DNA from: Erwinia rhapontici | GTDB lineage: Bacteria; Pseudomonadota; Gammaproteobacteria; Enterobacterales; Enterobacteriaceae | DNA: 64,000 nucleotides | Reading direction: 5' to 3' | Assembly (NCBI RefSeq): GCF_012271765.1 | Contig: NZ_VRKO01000004.1 | Location: forward strand, 178,464-242,463 | Part shown: positions 55,139 to 64,000 of the stretch, piece after piece | Numbering within the stretch: the stretch's first letter is position 1 | Layout: every line of letters starts with the position of its first letter | Position numbers and translations under genes: made by a program | Notes under the pieces: generated by a model | Told to the model about the DNA's origin: nothing | Databases searched by the model: none | The model's input: the letters and a program-made list of their open reading frames with translations, nothing else

Positions 55139-57802
55139 ATGTCAGAACGTTTAAATAATGACGTGGATCCGATCGAAACTCGCGACTGGTTAGAAGCGAT
55201 CGAATCGGTCATCCGTGAAGAAGGTGTTGAGCGCGCACAGTATCTGATTGACCAGGTATTGAGCGGTGCACGCAAAGGTGGCGTTAAAGTGGCTGCCGGC
55301 GCGGGAGCCAATAACTACATTAACTCTATTGCTGTTGAAGATGAGCCGGAATACCCGGGCAACACGTCTTTAGAGCGTCGTATCCGTTCCGCTATTCGCT
55401 GGAACGCCATCATGACCGTTCTGCGTGCTTCCAAGAAAGATTTGGATCTGGGCGGCCATATGTCTTCCTTCCAGTCTTCTGCCACCGTGTATGAAGTGTG
55501 TTTCAACCACTTCTTCCGTGCGCGCACTGAAAAAGACGGCGGCGATCTGGTTTACTTCCAGGGCCACATTTCTCCGGGCGTTTACGCGCGTGCCTTCCTG
55601 GAAGGTCGTCTGACCGAAGACCAGATGAACAACTTCCGTCAGGAAGTTGATGGTAAAGGCCTGTCCTCTTACCCGCATCCTAAACTGATGCCTAACTTCT
55701 GGCAGTTCCCGACCGTATCTATGGGCCTGGGCCCATTGGGTGCGATCTATCAGGCTAAATTCCTGAAATATCTGGAACACCGTGGCCTGAAAGATACCTC
55801 TCAGCAGACCGTTTACGCCTTCCTGGGCGACGGTGAGATGGATGAGCCGGAATCCAAAGGGGCGATCACTATCGCGACCCGTGAAAAACTGGATAACCTG
55901 GTCTTCATCATCAACTGTAACCTGCAGCGCCTTGATGGCCCGGTGACGGGTAATGGCAAGATCATCAACGAACTGGACGGTATCTTCGGTGGTGCTGGCT
56001 GGGAAGTGATTAAAGTGATCTGGGGCGGTCGTTGGGATGAGCTGCTGCGTAAAGATACCAGCGGTAAACTGATCCAACTGATGAACGAAACCGTTGACGG
56101 TGACTATCAGACCTTCAAATCCCGTAACGGCGCCTACGTTCGTGAGCACTTCTTCGGTAAATATCCGGAAACGGCTGAGCTGGTGAAAGATCTGACCGAC
56201 GACGAGATCTGGTCTCTGAACCGTGGTGGTCACGATCCGAAGAAAGTCTTCGCTGCACTGAAAAAAGCGCAGGATACCAAAGGTAAACCTGTGGTGATTC
56301 TGGCACATACCATTAAAGGTTATGGTATGGGTGAGACTGCTGAAGGCAAAAACATTGCGCACCAGGTGAAGAAAATGAACATGGATGGCGTACGCTATAT
56401 CCGTGATCGTTTCAACGTGCCGGTCAGCGATGAAGCCATCGAAAAACTGCCGTACGTGACCTTCGATAAAGGGTCTGACGAATACAACTACCTGCATGGT
56501 CAGCGTGAAAAACTGGGCGGCTACCTGCCAACCCGTGAGCCGAACTTCAGCGAGAAGCTGTCCATGCCTGTACTGGAAGATTTCCGTCAGCTGCTGGATG
56601 AGCAGAACAAAGAGATCTCAACCACGATCGCCTTCGTACGTGCCCTGAACGTGATGCTGAAGAACCCGTCGATCAAAGATCGTCTGGTGCCAATCATTGC
56701 CGATGAAGCGCGCACCTTCGGTATGGAAGGTCTGTTCCGTCAGATCGGTATTTATAGCCCGAATGGCCAGCAGTACACCCCGCAGGACCGTGAGCAGGTT
56801 GCTTACTATAAAGAAGACGAGAAAGGTCAGATCCTGCAGGAAGGCATCAACGAACTGGGTGCAGGCGCATCATGGCTGGCGGCGGCAACGTCTTACAGCA
56901 CCAACAACCTGCCAATGATCCCGTTCTACATCTACTACTCCATGTTCGGTTTCCAGCGTATCGGCGACCTGTGCTGGGCAGCAGGTGATCAGCAGGCTCG
57001 CGGCTTCCTGGTCGGCGGGACTTCCGGTCGTACCACCCTGAACGGTGAAGGTCTGCAGCACGAAGATGGTCACAGCCACATTCAGTCTCTGACTATCCCG
57101 AACTGTATCTCTTACGATCCAGCTTACGCTTACGAAGTCGCGGTCATCATGCATGACGGTCTGGTGCGTATGTACGGCGATGCTCAGGAAAATATTTACT
57201 ACTACATCACCACACTGAACGAAAACTACCACATGCCAGCAATGCCGGCCGGTGCAGAAGAAGGTATCCGTAAAGGTATCTACAAACTGGACAGCAAAGA
57301 AGGTAGCAAAGGTAAAGTTCAGCTGCTGGGTTCAGGTTCTATCCTGCGCCACGTGCGTGACGCGGCAGAGATCCTGGCGAAAGACTACGGTGTCGGTTCT
57401 GACATCTACAGCGTGACTTCCTTCACCGAACTGGCCCGTGATGGTCAGGACTGTGAGCGTTGGAACATGCTGCATCCAACAGAAGAAGCCCGCGTGCCGT
57501 ACATCGCTCAGGTGATGAACGATGCACCTGCTGTGGCATCAACTGACTACATGAAACTGTTCGCCGAGCAGGTTCGCAGCTATATCCCTGCCAGCGATTA
57601 TCGCGTACTGGGTACTGACGGCTTCGGTCGTTCAGACAGCCGTGAGAATCTGCGTCACCACTTCGAAGTGGACGCATCTTACGTGGTGGTTGCAGCCCTG
57701 GGTGAACTGGCTAAACGTGGCGAAATCGACAAACAAGTGGTGGCAGACGCTATCGCTAAGTTCGATATCGACGCTGATAAAGTCAACCCACGTCTGGCAT
57801 AA
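55139..57802 (+). CDS. aceE: AceE, pyruvate dehydrogenase E1
   Basis: An 887-residue ThDP enzyme, the same length as E. coli AceE. It decarboxylates pyruvate and acetylates the lipoyl group of AceF. The ThDP/Mg motif [14 protein letters not shown] through [11 protein letters not shown] lies around residues 229-262. The N-terminal 45 residues bind AceF. The sequence is very close to E. coli throughout. Start ATG at 55139; aceF follows after 14 bases. Confidence 0.98.
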   Translation: MSERLNNDVDPIETRDWLEAIESVIREEGVERAQYLIDQVLSGARKGGVKVAAGAGANNYINSIAVEDEPEYPGNTSLERRIRSAIRWNAIMTVLRASKKDLDLGGHMSSFQSSATVYEVCFNHFFRARTEKDGGDLVYFQGHISPGVYARAFLEGRLTEDQMNNFRQEVDGKGLSSYPHPKLMPNFWQFPTVSMGLGPLGAIYQAKFLKYLEHRGLKDTSQQTVYAFLGDGEMDEPESKGAITIATREKLDNLVFIINCNLQRLDGPVTGNGKIINELDGIFGGAGWEVIKVIWGGRWDELLRKDTSGKLIQLMNETVDGDYQTFKSRNGAYVREHFFGKYPETAELVKDLTDDEIWSLNRGGHDPKKVFAALKKAQDTKGKPVVILAHTIKGYGMGETAEGKNIAHQVKKMNMDGVRYIRDRFNVPVSDEAIEKLPYVTFDKGSDEYNYLHGQREKLGGYLPTREPNFSEKLSMPVLEDFRQLLDEQNKEISTTIAFVRALNVMLKNPSIKDRLVPIIADEARTFGMEGLFRQIGIYSPNGQQYTPQDREQVAYYKEDEKGQILQEGINELGAGASWLAAATSYSTNNLPMIPFYIYYSMFGFQRIGDLCWAAGDQQARGFLVGGTSGRTTLNGEGLQHEDGHSHIQSLTIPNCISYDPAYAYEVAVIMHDGLVRMYGDAQENIYYYITTLNENYHMPAMPAGAEEGIRKGIYKLDSKEGSKGKVQLLGSGSILRHVRDAAEILAKDYGVGSDIYSVTSFTELARDGQDCERWNMLHPTEEARVPYIAQVMNDAPAVASTDYMKLFAEQVRSYIPASDYRVLGTDGFGRSDSRENLRHHFEVDASYVVVAALGELAKRGEIDKQVVADAIAKFDIDADKVNPRLA

Positions 57803-57816
57803 GAGGTAATAGAGTA

Positions 57817-59421
57817 ATGGCTATCGAAATTAATGTCCCGGACATCGGCGCAGACGAAGTTGAAGTCACCGAGATTCTGGTCAAAGTGGGCGACACTGTA
57901 GAAGTTGAGCAGTCACTGCTGGTCGTTGAAGGCGATAAAGCCTCAATGGAAGTGCCGTCCCCACAGGCTGGTGTGGTTAAAGAGATCAAAGTTGCTACCG
58001 GCGATAAAGTCGAAACCGGCAAACTGATCATGATCTTCGAAGCGGCAGGCGGTGCAGCAGCACCGGCAGCAGCCGAAGAGAAGAAAGAAGAAGCGGCTCC
58101 GGCAGCCGCACCTGCAGCGGCCCCGGCGGCCAGCGCAGCAAAAGAGGTTAACGTACCGGATATCGGCGGCGACGAAGTTGAAGTCACCGAGATCATGGTG
58201 AAAGTGGGCGACAAAGTTGAAGCTGAACAGTCGATCCTCACCGTTGAAGGCGACAAAGCCTCAATGGAAGTGCCTGCACCATTCGCGGGTACGGTTAAAG
58301 AGATCAAAATCAGCGCTGGCGATAAAGTCAGCACTGGCTCTCTGGTAATGGTCTTCGAAGTGGAAGGCGCTGCGCCAGCCGCCGCTCCTGCCGAGACCAC
58401 TGCTGCCGCTGCACCTGCTCCGGCTAAACAGGAAGAGAAAGCCGCTCCGGCTGCTGCGCCTGCGAAAGCGGAGGCGAAGTCAGAATTCGCAGAAAACGAT
58501 GCTTACGTTCATGCCACCCCGGTTATTCGCCGTCTGGCACGTGAATTCGGTGTAAACCTGGCGAAAGTCAAAGGCACCGGACGTAAAGGCCGTATTCTGA
58601 AAGAAGACGTGCAGAGCTATGTGAAAGACGCGGTGAAACGCGCTGAAGCACCTGCTGCTGCTGCTGGCGGCGGTCTGCCAGGCATGCTGCCTTGGCCGAA
58701 AGTGGACTTCAGCAAGTTCGGTGAGGTCGAAGAAGTTGAACTGGGCCGTATCCAGAAAATCTCTGGTGCGAACCTGAGCCGTAACTGGGTGATGATCCCA
58801 CACGTGACTCACTTCGACAAAACCGACATCACTGAGCTGGAAGCGTTCCGCAAACAGCAGAACACCGAAGCTGAGAAGCGTAAGCTGGATGTGAAGTTCA
58901 CCCCGGTGGTGTTCATCATGAAAGCGGTCGCGGCTGCGCTTGAGCAGATGCCACGCTTCAACAGCTCGCTGTCTGAAGACGCACAGAAACTGACGCTGAA
59001 GAAATACATCAACATCGGTGTGGCGGTTGATACGCCAAACGGTCTGGTGGTTCCAGTGTTCAAAGATGTGAACAAGAAAGGCATCACTGAGCTGTCTCGC
59101 GAACTGATGGCTATCTCCAAAAAAGCACGTGATGGCAAACTGACTGCGGGCGAAATGCAGGGCGGTTGCTTCACCATCTCCAGCCTCGGTGGTATCGGGA
59201 CGACCCACTTCGCGCCTATCGTTAACGCGCCGGAAGTGGCTATCCTCGGTGTGTCCAAGTCTGCGATTGAGCCGGTCTGGAATGGTAAAGAGTTCACGCC
59301 GCGTCTGATGATGCCGATGTCACTCTCCTTCGACCACCGTGTTATTGACGGTGCTGATGGTGCGCGTTTCATCACCATCATTAACAACGCACTGGCCGAC
59401 ATTCGCCGCCTGGTGATGTAA
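57817..59421 (+). CDS. aceF: AceF, pyruvate dehydrogenase E2 with two lipoyl domains
   Basis: A 534-residue dihydrolipoyl acetyltransferase, about 95 residues shorter than E. coli AceF (630). It has two lipoyl domains (about 2-75 and 109-182, lipoyl lysines K41 and K147 in EGDKASME) joined by Ala/Pro linkers. A peripheral-subunit-binding domain follows (about 228-270), then the catalytic domain with H507 and D511 ([10 protein letters not shown]). E. coli has three lipoyl domains. The two here are highly similar, as expected of tandem repeats prone to loss or gain. The frame is intact, so this is a natural variant. Confidence 0.96.
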   Translation: MAIEINVPDIGADEVEVTEILVKVGDTVEVEQSLLVVEGDKASMEVPSPQAGVVKEIKVATGDKVETGKLIMIFEAAGGAAAPAAAEEKKEEAAPAAAPAAAPAASAAKEVNVPDIGGDEVEVTEIMVKVGDKVEAEQSILTVEGDKASMEVPAPFAGTVKEIKISAGDKVSTGSLVMVFEVEGAAPAAAPAETTAAAAPAPAKQEEKAAPAAAPAKAEAKSEFAENDAYVHATPVIRRLAREFGVNLAKVKGTGRKGRILKEDVQSYVKDAVKRAEAPAAAAGGGLPGMLPWPKVDFSKFGEVEEVELGRIQKISGANLSRNWVMIPHVTHFDKTDITELEAFRKQQNTEAEKRKLDVKFTPVVFIMKAVAAALEQMPRFNSSLSEDAQKLTLKKYINIGVAVDTPNGLVVPVFKDVNKKGITELSRELMAISKKARDGKLTAGEMQGGCFTISSLGGIGTTHFAPIVNAPEVAILGVSKSAIEPVWNGKEFTPRLMMPMSLSFDHRVIDGADGARFITIINNALADIRRLVM

Positions 59422-59427
59422 TCCTGA

Positions 59428-59453
59428 AGAAGGCCGGCGTAAGCCGGCCTTCT
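59428..59453 (+). terminator. Strong hairpin after aceF
   Basis: AGAAGGCCGGC (59428-59438) and GCCGGCCTTCT (59443-59453) form an 11-bp stem with a GTAA tetraloop, 6 bases after the aceF stop. No T tract follows, so partial termination or 3' stabilisation of aceEF mRNA is more likely than full termination. Confidence 0.65.
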
Positions 59454-59487
59454 GGTAAGTTGTTGTAGTGATTCGTGGCGCCGCGCT

Positions 59488-59516
59488 TTGCAGTTTATTA
59501 ACAATTCTGTAAACTC
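59488..59516 (+). promoter_or_regulatory. Candidate separate promoter of lpd
   Basis: TTTGCA (59488-59493), a 17-base spacer and TAAACT (59511-59516) lie between the aceF hairpin and the ERIC element. E. coli lpd has its own promoter at this position. If correct, the ERIC is in the lpd 5' leader. Confidence 0.35.
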
Positions 59517-59557
59517 TTGCGGTGAACGCGTCCCGGTGGATGAAGGGCGTTGAAATA

Positions 59558-59683
59558 TATACCCAAAATAATTGGAGCTGCATCAAGGCGGCAAGCGAGG
59601 GAATCCCGATGAGCTTACATAAGTCAGTGATTCGGGTGAGCGAGCGTAGCCAACACAGATGCAGATTCAAGTATGACGGGTAT
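59558..59683. repeat. ERIC (IRU) element, full length
   Basis: This 126-base stretch starts TATACCC and ends GGGTAT, with complementary ends. Its central part carries GAATCCCGATGAGCTTACAT and AAGTCAGTGATTCGGGTGAG, clear matches to the enterobacterial repetitive intergenic consensus. It ends 38 bases before the lpd start. ERICs are non-autonomous palindromic repeats that fold as RNA and can alter mRNA stability. Confidence 0.93.
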
Positions 59684-59721
59684 CTGCTCTGACCCGCCGG
59701 ACAATCAAATAAGAGGTCATG

Positions 59722-61149
59722 ATGAGTACAGAAATTAAAACTCAGGTCGTGGTACTTGGGGCAGGTCCTGCAGGCTACTCTGCAGCCTTCCGTGCAGCGG
59801 ATTTAGGTCTGGAGACCGTGATCGTTGAGCGTTACAGCACCCTCGGTGGTGTTTGTCTGAATGTCGGCTGTATCCCTTCTAAAGCCCTGCTGCACGTGGC
59901 GAAGGTGATTGAAGAAGCCAAAGCGCTGGAAGAGCACGGTATCGTGTTCGGCAAGCCGCAAACCGACATCAACAAGATTCGTACCTGGAAAGAAAAAGTC
60001 ATCACCCAACTGACCGGTGGTCTGGCGGGCATGGCGAAAGGCCGCAAAGTGAATGTGGTCAACGGTCTGGGTAAATTCACCGGTGCTAACACCCTGGAAG
60101 TCACCGCTGAAGACGGCTCTAAAACCGTCATCACTTTCGACAATGCCATCATCGCGGCGGGTTCCCGTCCGATTGAACTGCCCTTTATTCCCCATGAAGA
60201 TCCACGCGTGTGGGACTCCACTGATGCGCTGGAACTGAAAGAAGTGCCTGAGCGTCTGCTGGTTATGGGCGGCGGCATCATCGGTCTGGAAATGGGTACC
60301 GTGTATCACGCGCTGGGTTCTCAGATCGACGTGGTCGAGATGTTTGACCAGGTGATCCCGGCGGCTGATAAAGACGTGGTGAAAGTCTTCACCAAACGTA
60401 TCAGCAAGCAGTTCAACCTGATGCTGGAAACCAAAGTTACCGCTGTTGAAGCCAAAGAAGACGGCATCTATGTAACGATGGAAGGTAAAAAAGCCCCGTC
60501 AGAACCACAGCGTTACGATGCGGTTCTGGTAGCGATTGGCCGCGTACCTAACGGTAAAGGTCTGGATGCAGGCAAAGCGGGCGTGGAAGTGGACGAGCGC
60601 GGATTTATCCGTGTCGACAAGCAGCTGCGTACCAACGTGCCACACATCTTCGCCATCGGCGATATCGTGGGTCAGCCAATGCTGGCACACAAAGGTGTGC
60701 ATGAAGGCCACGTAGCGGCAGAAGTGATTTCTGGTCTGAAGCACTACTTCGACCCGAAAGTGATCCCATCGATCGCCTACACTGAGCCAGAAGTTGCCTG
60801 GGTCGGTCTGACCGAGAAAGAAGCGAAAGAGAAAGGCATCAGCTATGAAACGTCCACCTTCCCGTGGGCAGCATCAGGCCGTGCTATCGCTTCCGACTGT
60901 GCAGACGGCATGACCAAACTGATCTTCGACAAAACCACTCACCGCGTGATCGGTGGTGCGATTGTTGGCACCAACGGCGGCGAGCTGCTGGGTGAAATCG
61001 GTCTGGCTATCGAGATGGGTTGTGATGCTGAAGATCTGGCTCTGACCATCCACGCTCACCCAACCCTGCACGAATCGGTGGGTCTGGCGGCGGAAATCTT
61101 CGAAGGTAGCATTACCGACCTGCCAAACCCGAAAGCGAAAAAGAAATAA
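59722..61149 (+). CDS. lpd: Lpd, dihydrolipoamide dehydrogenase (E3)
   Basis: A 475-residue flavoprotein (474 in E. coli) shared by the pyruvate and 2-oxoglutarate dehydrogenases and glycine cleavage. The FAD fold GAGPAGYSAA (about 13-22), redox disulfide C45/C50 (GGVCLNVGC), the NAD-binding GGGIIGLEMG and the C-terminal catalytic HPTLHE are present. The ATG at 59722 (MSTEIKTQ) was preferred over the ATG one codon earlier because it matches the family start and has AGAGG at a good distance. Confidence 0.97.
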   Translation: MSTEIKTQVVVLGAGPAGYSAAFRAADLGLETVIVERYSTLGGVCLNVGCIPSKALLHVAKVIEEAKALEEHGIVFGKPQTDINKIRTWKEKVITQLTGGLAGMAKGRKVNVVNGLGKFTGANTLEVTAEDGSKTVITFDNAIIAAGSRPIELPFIPHEDPRVWDSTDALELKEVPERLLVMGGGIIGLEMGTVYHALGSQIDVVEMFDQVIPAADKDVVKVFTKRISKQFNLMLETKVTAVEAKEDGIYVTMEGKKAPSEPQRYDAVLVAIGRVPNGKGLDAGKAGVEVDERGFIRVDKQLRTNVPHIFAIGDIVGQPMLAHKGVHEGHVAAEVISGLKHYFDPKVIPSIAYTEPEVAWVGLTEKEAKEKGISYETSTFPWAASGRAIASDCADGMTKLIFDKTTHRVIGGAIVGTNGGELLGEIGLAIEMGCDAEDLALTIHAHPTLHESVGLAAEIFEGSITDLPNPKAKKK

Positions 61150-61166
61150 CTCGCCTTCGTGTTTAA

Positions 61167-61192
61167 AAAACGGCTCCTGCGGGGGCCGTTTT
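61167..61192 (+). terminator. lpd intrinsic terminator
   Basis: An A-rich strand and CGGCTCC (61171-61177) pair with GGGGCCG (61182-61188) and TTTT, including one T-G wobble. It lies 18 bases after the lpd stop and should end the pdh operon. Confidence 0.8.
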
Positions 61193-61280
61193 GCTTTCTG
61201 TCTTTCCGTAAAAAACCGCGCAGGGCGCCGCAAAATCGCGTATCTTTGCTGGCAATTTCTGACCGGTCAAAAGGCTCGTT

Positions 61281-61985
61281 GTGTCGAATAAAGTTGCCCT
61301 GATCACCGGTGCCTCACGTGGTATCGGTCACCATCTTGCCCGCCATCTCCATGCTGCGGGCTATCACCTGATACTCATTGCACGGAATGCGCAGGCGCTG
61401 AACGCCTTAGCAAACAGTCTCGGCTCTGCACGCGTGCAGACGCTGGCACTGGATGTTTGCGATTATCCGGCGGTGGCACAACAGGTGCAGCAGGCACTGA
61501 GCGTGCACGCACAGCTTGATGTGCTGATCAACGCGGCGGGGATCTTCCGTGGCGGATCAACGCAGACCGCGCTGGATGATTTCAGCGCTATGCTGGCGAC
61601 TAACGTCACTGCTATCCATCATCTTTGCCAGCTGTGTGTTCCCTGGCTGTCGAAATCGCCTGAGGGGCGCATCTTTAATCTCGCCTCGGTGAGCGGTGTG
61701 CAGCCTTATGGCAGCGTGGCCAGCTATGCCGCCAGCAAACATGCGCTGGTCGGATACAGCCGATCCATTGCACGTGAACTGGGAGCTCAGGGGATTAAAG
61801 TCACCACGCTGTGCCCCGATGTGGTGGATACCGATATGGCGCAGGGTTCCGGTCTGGCAGCCGATGAGATGCTGAGTACCGACGATCTGTGCCGCGCGGT
61901 TGATTTCGTGATGTCGTTGTCTCCGGCTGCGGTTGTGGAGCAACTCACCATCGGGCGGCAGTATCGTCCACGTACACCCGTCTGA
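61281..61985 (+). CDS. Short-chain dehydrogenase/reductase
   Basis: A 234-residue SDR oxidoreductase. The nucleotide motif GASRGIG is at residues 10-16, followed by NAAG (84-87) and the catalytic S136 with Y149-x3-K153 (YAASK). The start is a GTG at 61281. Substrate unknown; the sequence is of the classical type near 3-oxoacyl-ACP reductases. It lies 13 bases upstream of bioM in the same direction, so cotranscription with the biotin transporter genes is possible. E. coli has no gene of this type after lpd. Confidence 0.87.
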   Translation: MSNKVALITGASRGIGHHLARHLHAAGYHLILIARNAQALNALANSLGSARVQTLALDVCDYPAVAQQVQQALSVHAQLDVLINAAGIFRGGSTQTALDDFSAMLATNVTAIHHLCQLCVPWLSKSPEGRIFNLASVSGVQPYGSVASYAASKHALVGYSRSIARELGAQGIKVTTLCPDVVDTDMAQGSGLAADEMLSTDDLCRAVDFVMSLSPAAVVEQLTIGRQYRPRTPV

Positions 61986-61998
61986 CCCAGGAGACGTT

Positions 61999-62673
61999 AT
62001 GCTGGAACTGAAAGGGGTATCGCATGCTTATGGTGAGCGTAAGGTCCTCGATAACATCACTCTGCAACTCGCAGAAAAGCGCATTGGTATTGTCGGCAGC
62101 AACGGGTGCGGCAAAAGTACCTTTGCCCGTCTGCTGAACGGCCTGCTGCTGCCGCAACAGGGCGAGGTGCTGGTTGATGGCTTGAACACCCGTCAGCAGG
62201 GGAAAGCGGTACGGCGTAAAGTCGGCTTCGTGTTTCAGAATCCGGACAACCAGATTGTCTTTCCGGTGGTTGAAGAAGATCTCGCTTTCGGCATGAAAAA
62301 CCTTGGGCTGTCAAAGCAGGTGATCCGCGAACGCACCGATGCGGTGCTGGCACGTTACGATATGCAGGATCTGCGTCAGCATCCGGCTCATCTGTTAAGC
62401 GGCGGGCAAAAGCAACTGCTGGCTATCTCTGGCGTGCTGGTCATGGAGCCGGAATATATCGTCTTTGATGAGCCAACCACGTTACTCGATCTGCGTAATA
62501 AACGGCGTATTGCGCAGGCGATTGCCGATCTCGATCAGACAGCGATCGTGGTGTCTCACGATTTGGAATTTTTACAGGATTTCGATCGCGTGCTGGTGTT
62601 TGAGCGCGGGCAGGTGGTGATTGATGATGTGCCCGCAGTGGCACTGAAAGAGTACGTCAGGATGATGTCATGA
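61999..62673 (+). CDS. bioM: BioM, biotin ECF transporter ATPase
   Basis: A 224-residue ABC ATPase. Walker [10 protein letters not shown] (33-41), Q80, the signature LSGGQ (133-137) and Walker B IVFDE (154-158) are complete. The ATG at 61999 ([13 protein letters not shown]) has AGGAGA upstream; an upstream in-frame ATG lies within the SDR gene. Its stop overlaps the bioN start (ATGA). With BioN and BioY it makes a dedicated energy-coupling-factor transporter for biotin. The biotin assignment rests on bioY. Confidence 0.9.
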   Translation: MLELKGVSHAYGERKVLDNITLQLAEKRIGIVGSNGCGKSTFARLLNGLLLPQQGEVLVDGLNTRQQGKAVRRKVGFVFQNPDNQIVFPVVEEDLAFGMKNLGLSKQVIRERTDAVLARYDMQDLRQHPAHLLSGGQKQLLAISGVLVMEPEYIVFDEPTTLLDLRNKRRIAQAIADLDQTAIVVSHDLEFLQDFDRVLVFERGQVVIDDVPAVALKEYVRMMS

Positions 62674-63314
62674 TATTAAGCGATTACATCCCGGGAAATT
62701 CGATGATCCACCGGCTGCCCCCCGGCCTGAAGATCCTTTCGCTGGCGTTACTGGGCACGCTGCTGTTTGTGTTCCCCCGGCTGGAAACCTCGCTGGTGGC
62801 TCTTCTGCTGGTAGGATTGCTCTATCCACTGGCGCGTATCTCACCCCGCATTATGCTGTTGCAGCTTAAACCGCTGCTGTGGGTACTGGTGCTGTTGTTT
62901 GCCGTGCAGTGGTGGATGGTCAATTGGCAGTCCGGCGTGCTGGTGATTGCACGGCTGGCGGCGCTGATGCTGATGGCGGCGCTGGTGACGCTCACCACGC
63001 GCACCACTGAGATGATTGACGCCCTGGAGAAAGGCCTGTTCTGGCTGCGTTATGTACGTATTAATCCGGCGAAGGTCAGCCTGGCGCTGTCGCTGGCGAT
63101 GCGTTTTATTCCGGTACTGGCAGCGATTGTTGCTGAAGTGCGGGAGGCGCAAAAAGCGCGTGGGCTGGATCGCAGCCTGATCGCCATTGCCATTCCGGTG
63201 ATCGTTCGTACCCTGAAAATGGCTGATGATATTGCGGCGGCGCTTGAAGCCCGCGCTTATGACCCCCAACTGCGCCGTGAGCGCACCGATGCTGAGAAAG
63301 TGAGAGGATCTTAA
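62670..63314 (+). CDS. bioN: BioN, biotin ECF transporter transmembrane subunit (EcfT)
   Basis: A 214-residue integral membrane protein with about four or five helices. The EcfT coupling region is visible near the C-terminus ([10 protein letters not shown] and AALEARAYD, the two Ala-Arg motifs that contact the ATPase). It overlaps bioM by 4 bases and bioY by 1 base, so the three are coupled. Confidence 0.88.
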   Translation: MILSDYIPGNSMIHRLPPGLKILSLALLGTLLFVFPRLETSLVALLLVGLLYPLARISPRIMLLQLKPLLWVLVLLFAVQWWMVNWQSGVLVIARLAALMLMAALVTLTTRTTEMIDALEKGLFWLRYVRINPAKVSLALSLAMRFIPVLAAIVAEVREAQKARGLDRSLIAIAIPVIVRTLKMADDIAAALEARAYDPQLRRERTDAEKVRGS

Positions 63315-63850
63315 TGTCCACCCGAGATATTGTTTATATTGCGCTGTTTGCCGCCATCACTGCCGCGCTGGGTCTGTTTCCGGCGTTCAGTCTGCCGGTG
63401 ATTGCTGTGCCGATCACCGCTCAGACTTTAGGCCCGATGCTGGCCGGTGCCATTGCCGGGGCGAAGCGCGGTGCGCTGGCACTGGTGCTGTTTGTGGTGC
63501 TGGTGGCGATTGGCCTGCCGCTGTTGGCGGGCGGTCGCGGTGGTTTAGGGATTTTCCTCGGTCCAAGCGGTGGCTTTATTCTGGCATGGCCGCTGGCAGC
63601 ATTACTGATTGGCTTCCTGTATCAGCGTAACCTGCGTTCACTGACGCTGGTTAAAGAGGTGCTGTTCCTGGTGTTGGGCGGGGTAGTGCTGATCTACTCG
63701 GCAGGTATTCCGTGGATTGCGGCAGTGGCCGGGTTATCTTTAAAGCAGGCGGCGCTGGGTTCACTGGGCTTCCTGCCGGGCGATATTGTCAAAGTGGTGC
63801 TGGCGGTGCTGATCATTCGCGCGGTGCGCCGGGCTTATCCGACGTTGTAA
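63314..63850 (+). CDS. bioY: BioY, biotin-binding S component
   Basis: A 178-residue hydrophobic protein with six predicted helices, typical of the BioY family (IALFAAITAALGLFPAFSLP, GPMLAGAIAGAKRGALALVLF and a glycine-rich GGRGGLGIFLGPSGGF loop). It binds biotin with high affinity and works with BioMN. E. coli lacks it and uses YigM. Its stop codon lies in a 34-base segment repeated 60 bases downstream. Confidence 0.92.
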   Translation: MSTRDIVYIALFAAITAALGLFPAFSLPVIAVPITAQTLGPMLAGAIAGAKRGALALVLFVVLVAIGLPLLAGGRGGLGIFLGPSGGFILAWPLAALLIGFLYQRNLRSLTLVKEVLFLVLGGVVLIYSAGIPWIAAVAGLSLKQAALGSLGFLPGDIVKVVLAVLIIRAVRRAYPTL

Positions 63851-63924
63851 ACGGGTCGGGCATGCCCGACCCCTACGGGGATCTGCGTGGGGGCTTATCT
63901 GACATTGTAAACGGGGCGGGCATG
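63831..63924. repeat. 60-base tandem duplication at the bioY 3' end
   Basis: Positions 63831-63864 (bioY 3' codons, stop and palindrome start) recur at 63891-63924 with three mismatches in 34 bases. The second copy again reads GGGCTTATCTGACATTGTAA, then loses similarity where the putative insertion sequence begins. Confidence 0.8.
63853..63872. repeat. Palindrome after bioY
   Basis: GGGTCGGGCATGCCCGACCC is a perfect 20-base palindrome 2 bases after the bioY stop. It is closely related to the palindromes between murG and murC (23579 and 23613). There is no T tract. Confidence 0.8.
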
Positions 63925-64000
63925 GGTACAGACCGACCACATGGGTAACACTTTAGACTGACCACATGGGTAACAGTTATAAACGGCATAGCGGAGGAGA
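63921..64000. mobile_element. Probable end of an insertion sequence (cut by window edge)
   Basis: GACCGACCACATGGGTAACA (63931-63950) recurs as GACTGACCACATGGGTAACA (63956-63975), and a partial copy CATGGGTACA is at 63921-63930. Multiple short direct repeats inside a terminus are a feature of IS21-family elements, among others. GGAGGAG at 63993-63999 looks like a ribosome site for an open frame beyond the window. Family is not certain. Confidence 0.5.

Noticed and set aside
55370..56497. A 375-codon open frame on the minus strand inside aceE
   Set aside because: It is antisense to the highly conserved AceE, its composition is typical of a mirrored frame, and there is no plausible ribosome site.
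57817..59421. AceF shortened by a frameshift or a broken gene
   Set aside because: The frame is continuous, and both lipoyl domains, the binding domain and the catalytic domain are intact.

Overview
The window looks like the chromosome of an enterobacterium, most likely an Erwiniaceae member (Pantoea, Erwinia or a close relative). Nearly every core protein aligns with little or no gap to its Escherichia coli counterpart as I remember it, and the backbone order matches E. coli minutes 1.5-2.7 (sgrR-setA-leuABCD-ilvIH-cra-dcw cluster-lpxC-secMA-mutT-yacG-zapD-coaE-guaC-hofCB-ppdD-nadC-ampDE-aroP-pdhR-aceEF-lpd). It differs from E. coli by small insertions and losses. The genus assignment is inference.

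Layout. 1-3.3 kb: a truncated thiamine-riboswitch leader at the left edge, then the sugar-phosphate stress module sgrR/SgrS/setA. 3.3-8.3 kb: leuLABCD on the minus strand with its attenuator. 8.7-12.1 kb: ilvIH and cra, with no leuO in the leu-ilvI gap. 12.5-30.4 kb: the complete division and cell-wall cluster mraZ-rsmH-ftsL-ftsI-murE-murF-mraY-murD-ftsW-murG-murC-ddlB-ftsQ-ftsA-ftsZ, then lpxC. The genes are tightly packed, often with ATGA overlaps. 30.4-34.3 kb: a DciA/DUF721-like gene divergent from secM, then secA. 34.3-41.7 kb: a type IV prepilin peptidase, mutT, yacG, zapD, coaE, guaC and the pilus operon ppdD-hofB-hofC. 41.9-49.1 kb: nadC, then about 3.9 kb of non-E. coli genes before ampDE. 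48.1-53.7 kb: an arabinoside-type GH43/GPH-symporter pair and two tandem aroP paralogues. 54.2-61.2 kb: pdhR-aceE-aceF-lpd, with an ERIC repeat before lpd. 61.3-63.9 kb: a short-chain dehydrogenase and the biotin ECF transporter bioMNY. The right edge holds a small tandem duplication and what looks like the end of an insertion sequence.

How the genes work together. leuABCD and ilvIH make branched-chain amino acids. The dcw cluster makes lipid II and assembles the septum, and lpxC commits carbon to lipid A. secM tunes secA translation. ppdD-hofBC plus the nearby peptidase form a reduced type IV pilus set. ampD and ampE act in peptidoglycan recycling and beta-lactamase control. pdhR represses the pyruvate dehydrogenase operon through a perfect operator that is visible upstream.

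The most unusual block is 44.6-46.5 kb: a secreted fasciclin (FAS1) protein, an ECF sigma factor and an RskA-type membrane anti-sigma factor in one minus-strand unit. A terminator-like hairpin lies between the FAS1 gene and the sigma gene. The gene content parallels the mycobacterial SigK-RskA-MPT70/MPT83 system. Other notable points are a very short SgrS lacking sgrT, an AceF with two lipoyl domains instead of the three in E. coli, a SecM with an altered arrest motif, and a dispersed family of perfect palindromes. No tRNA, rRNA, CRISPR array or prophage was seen.
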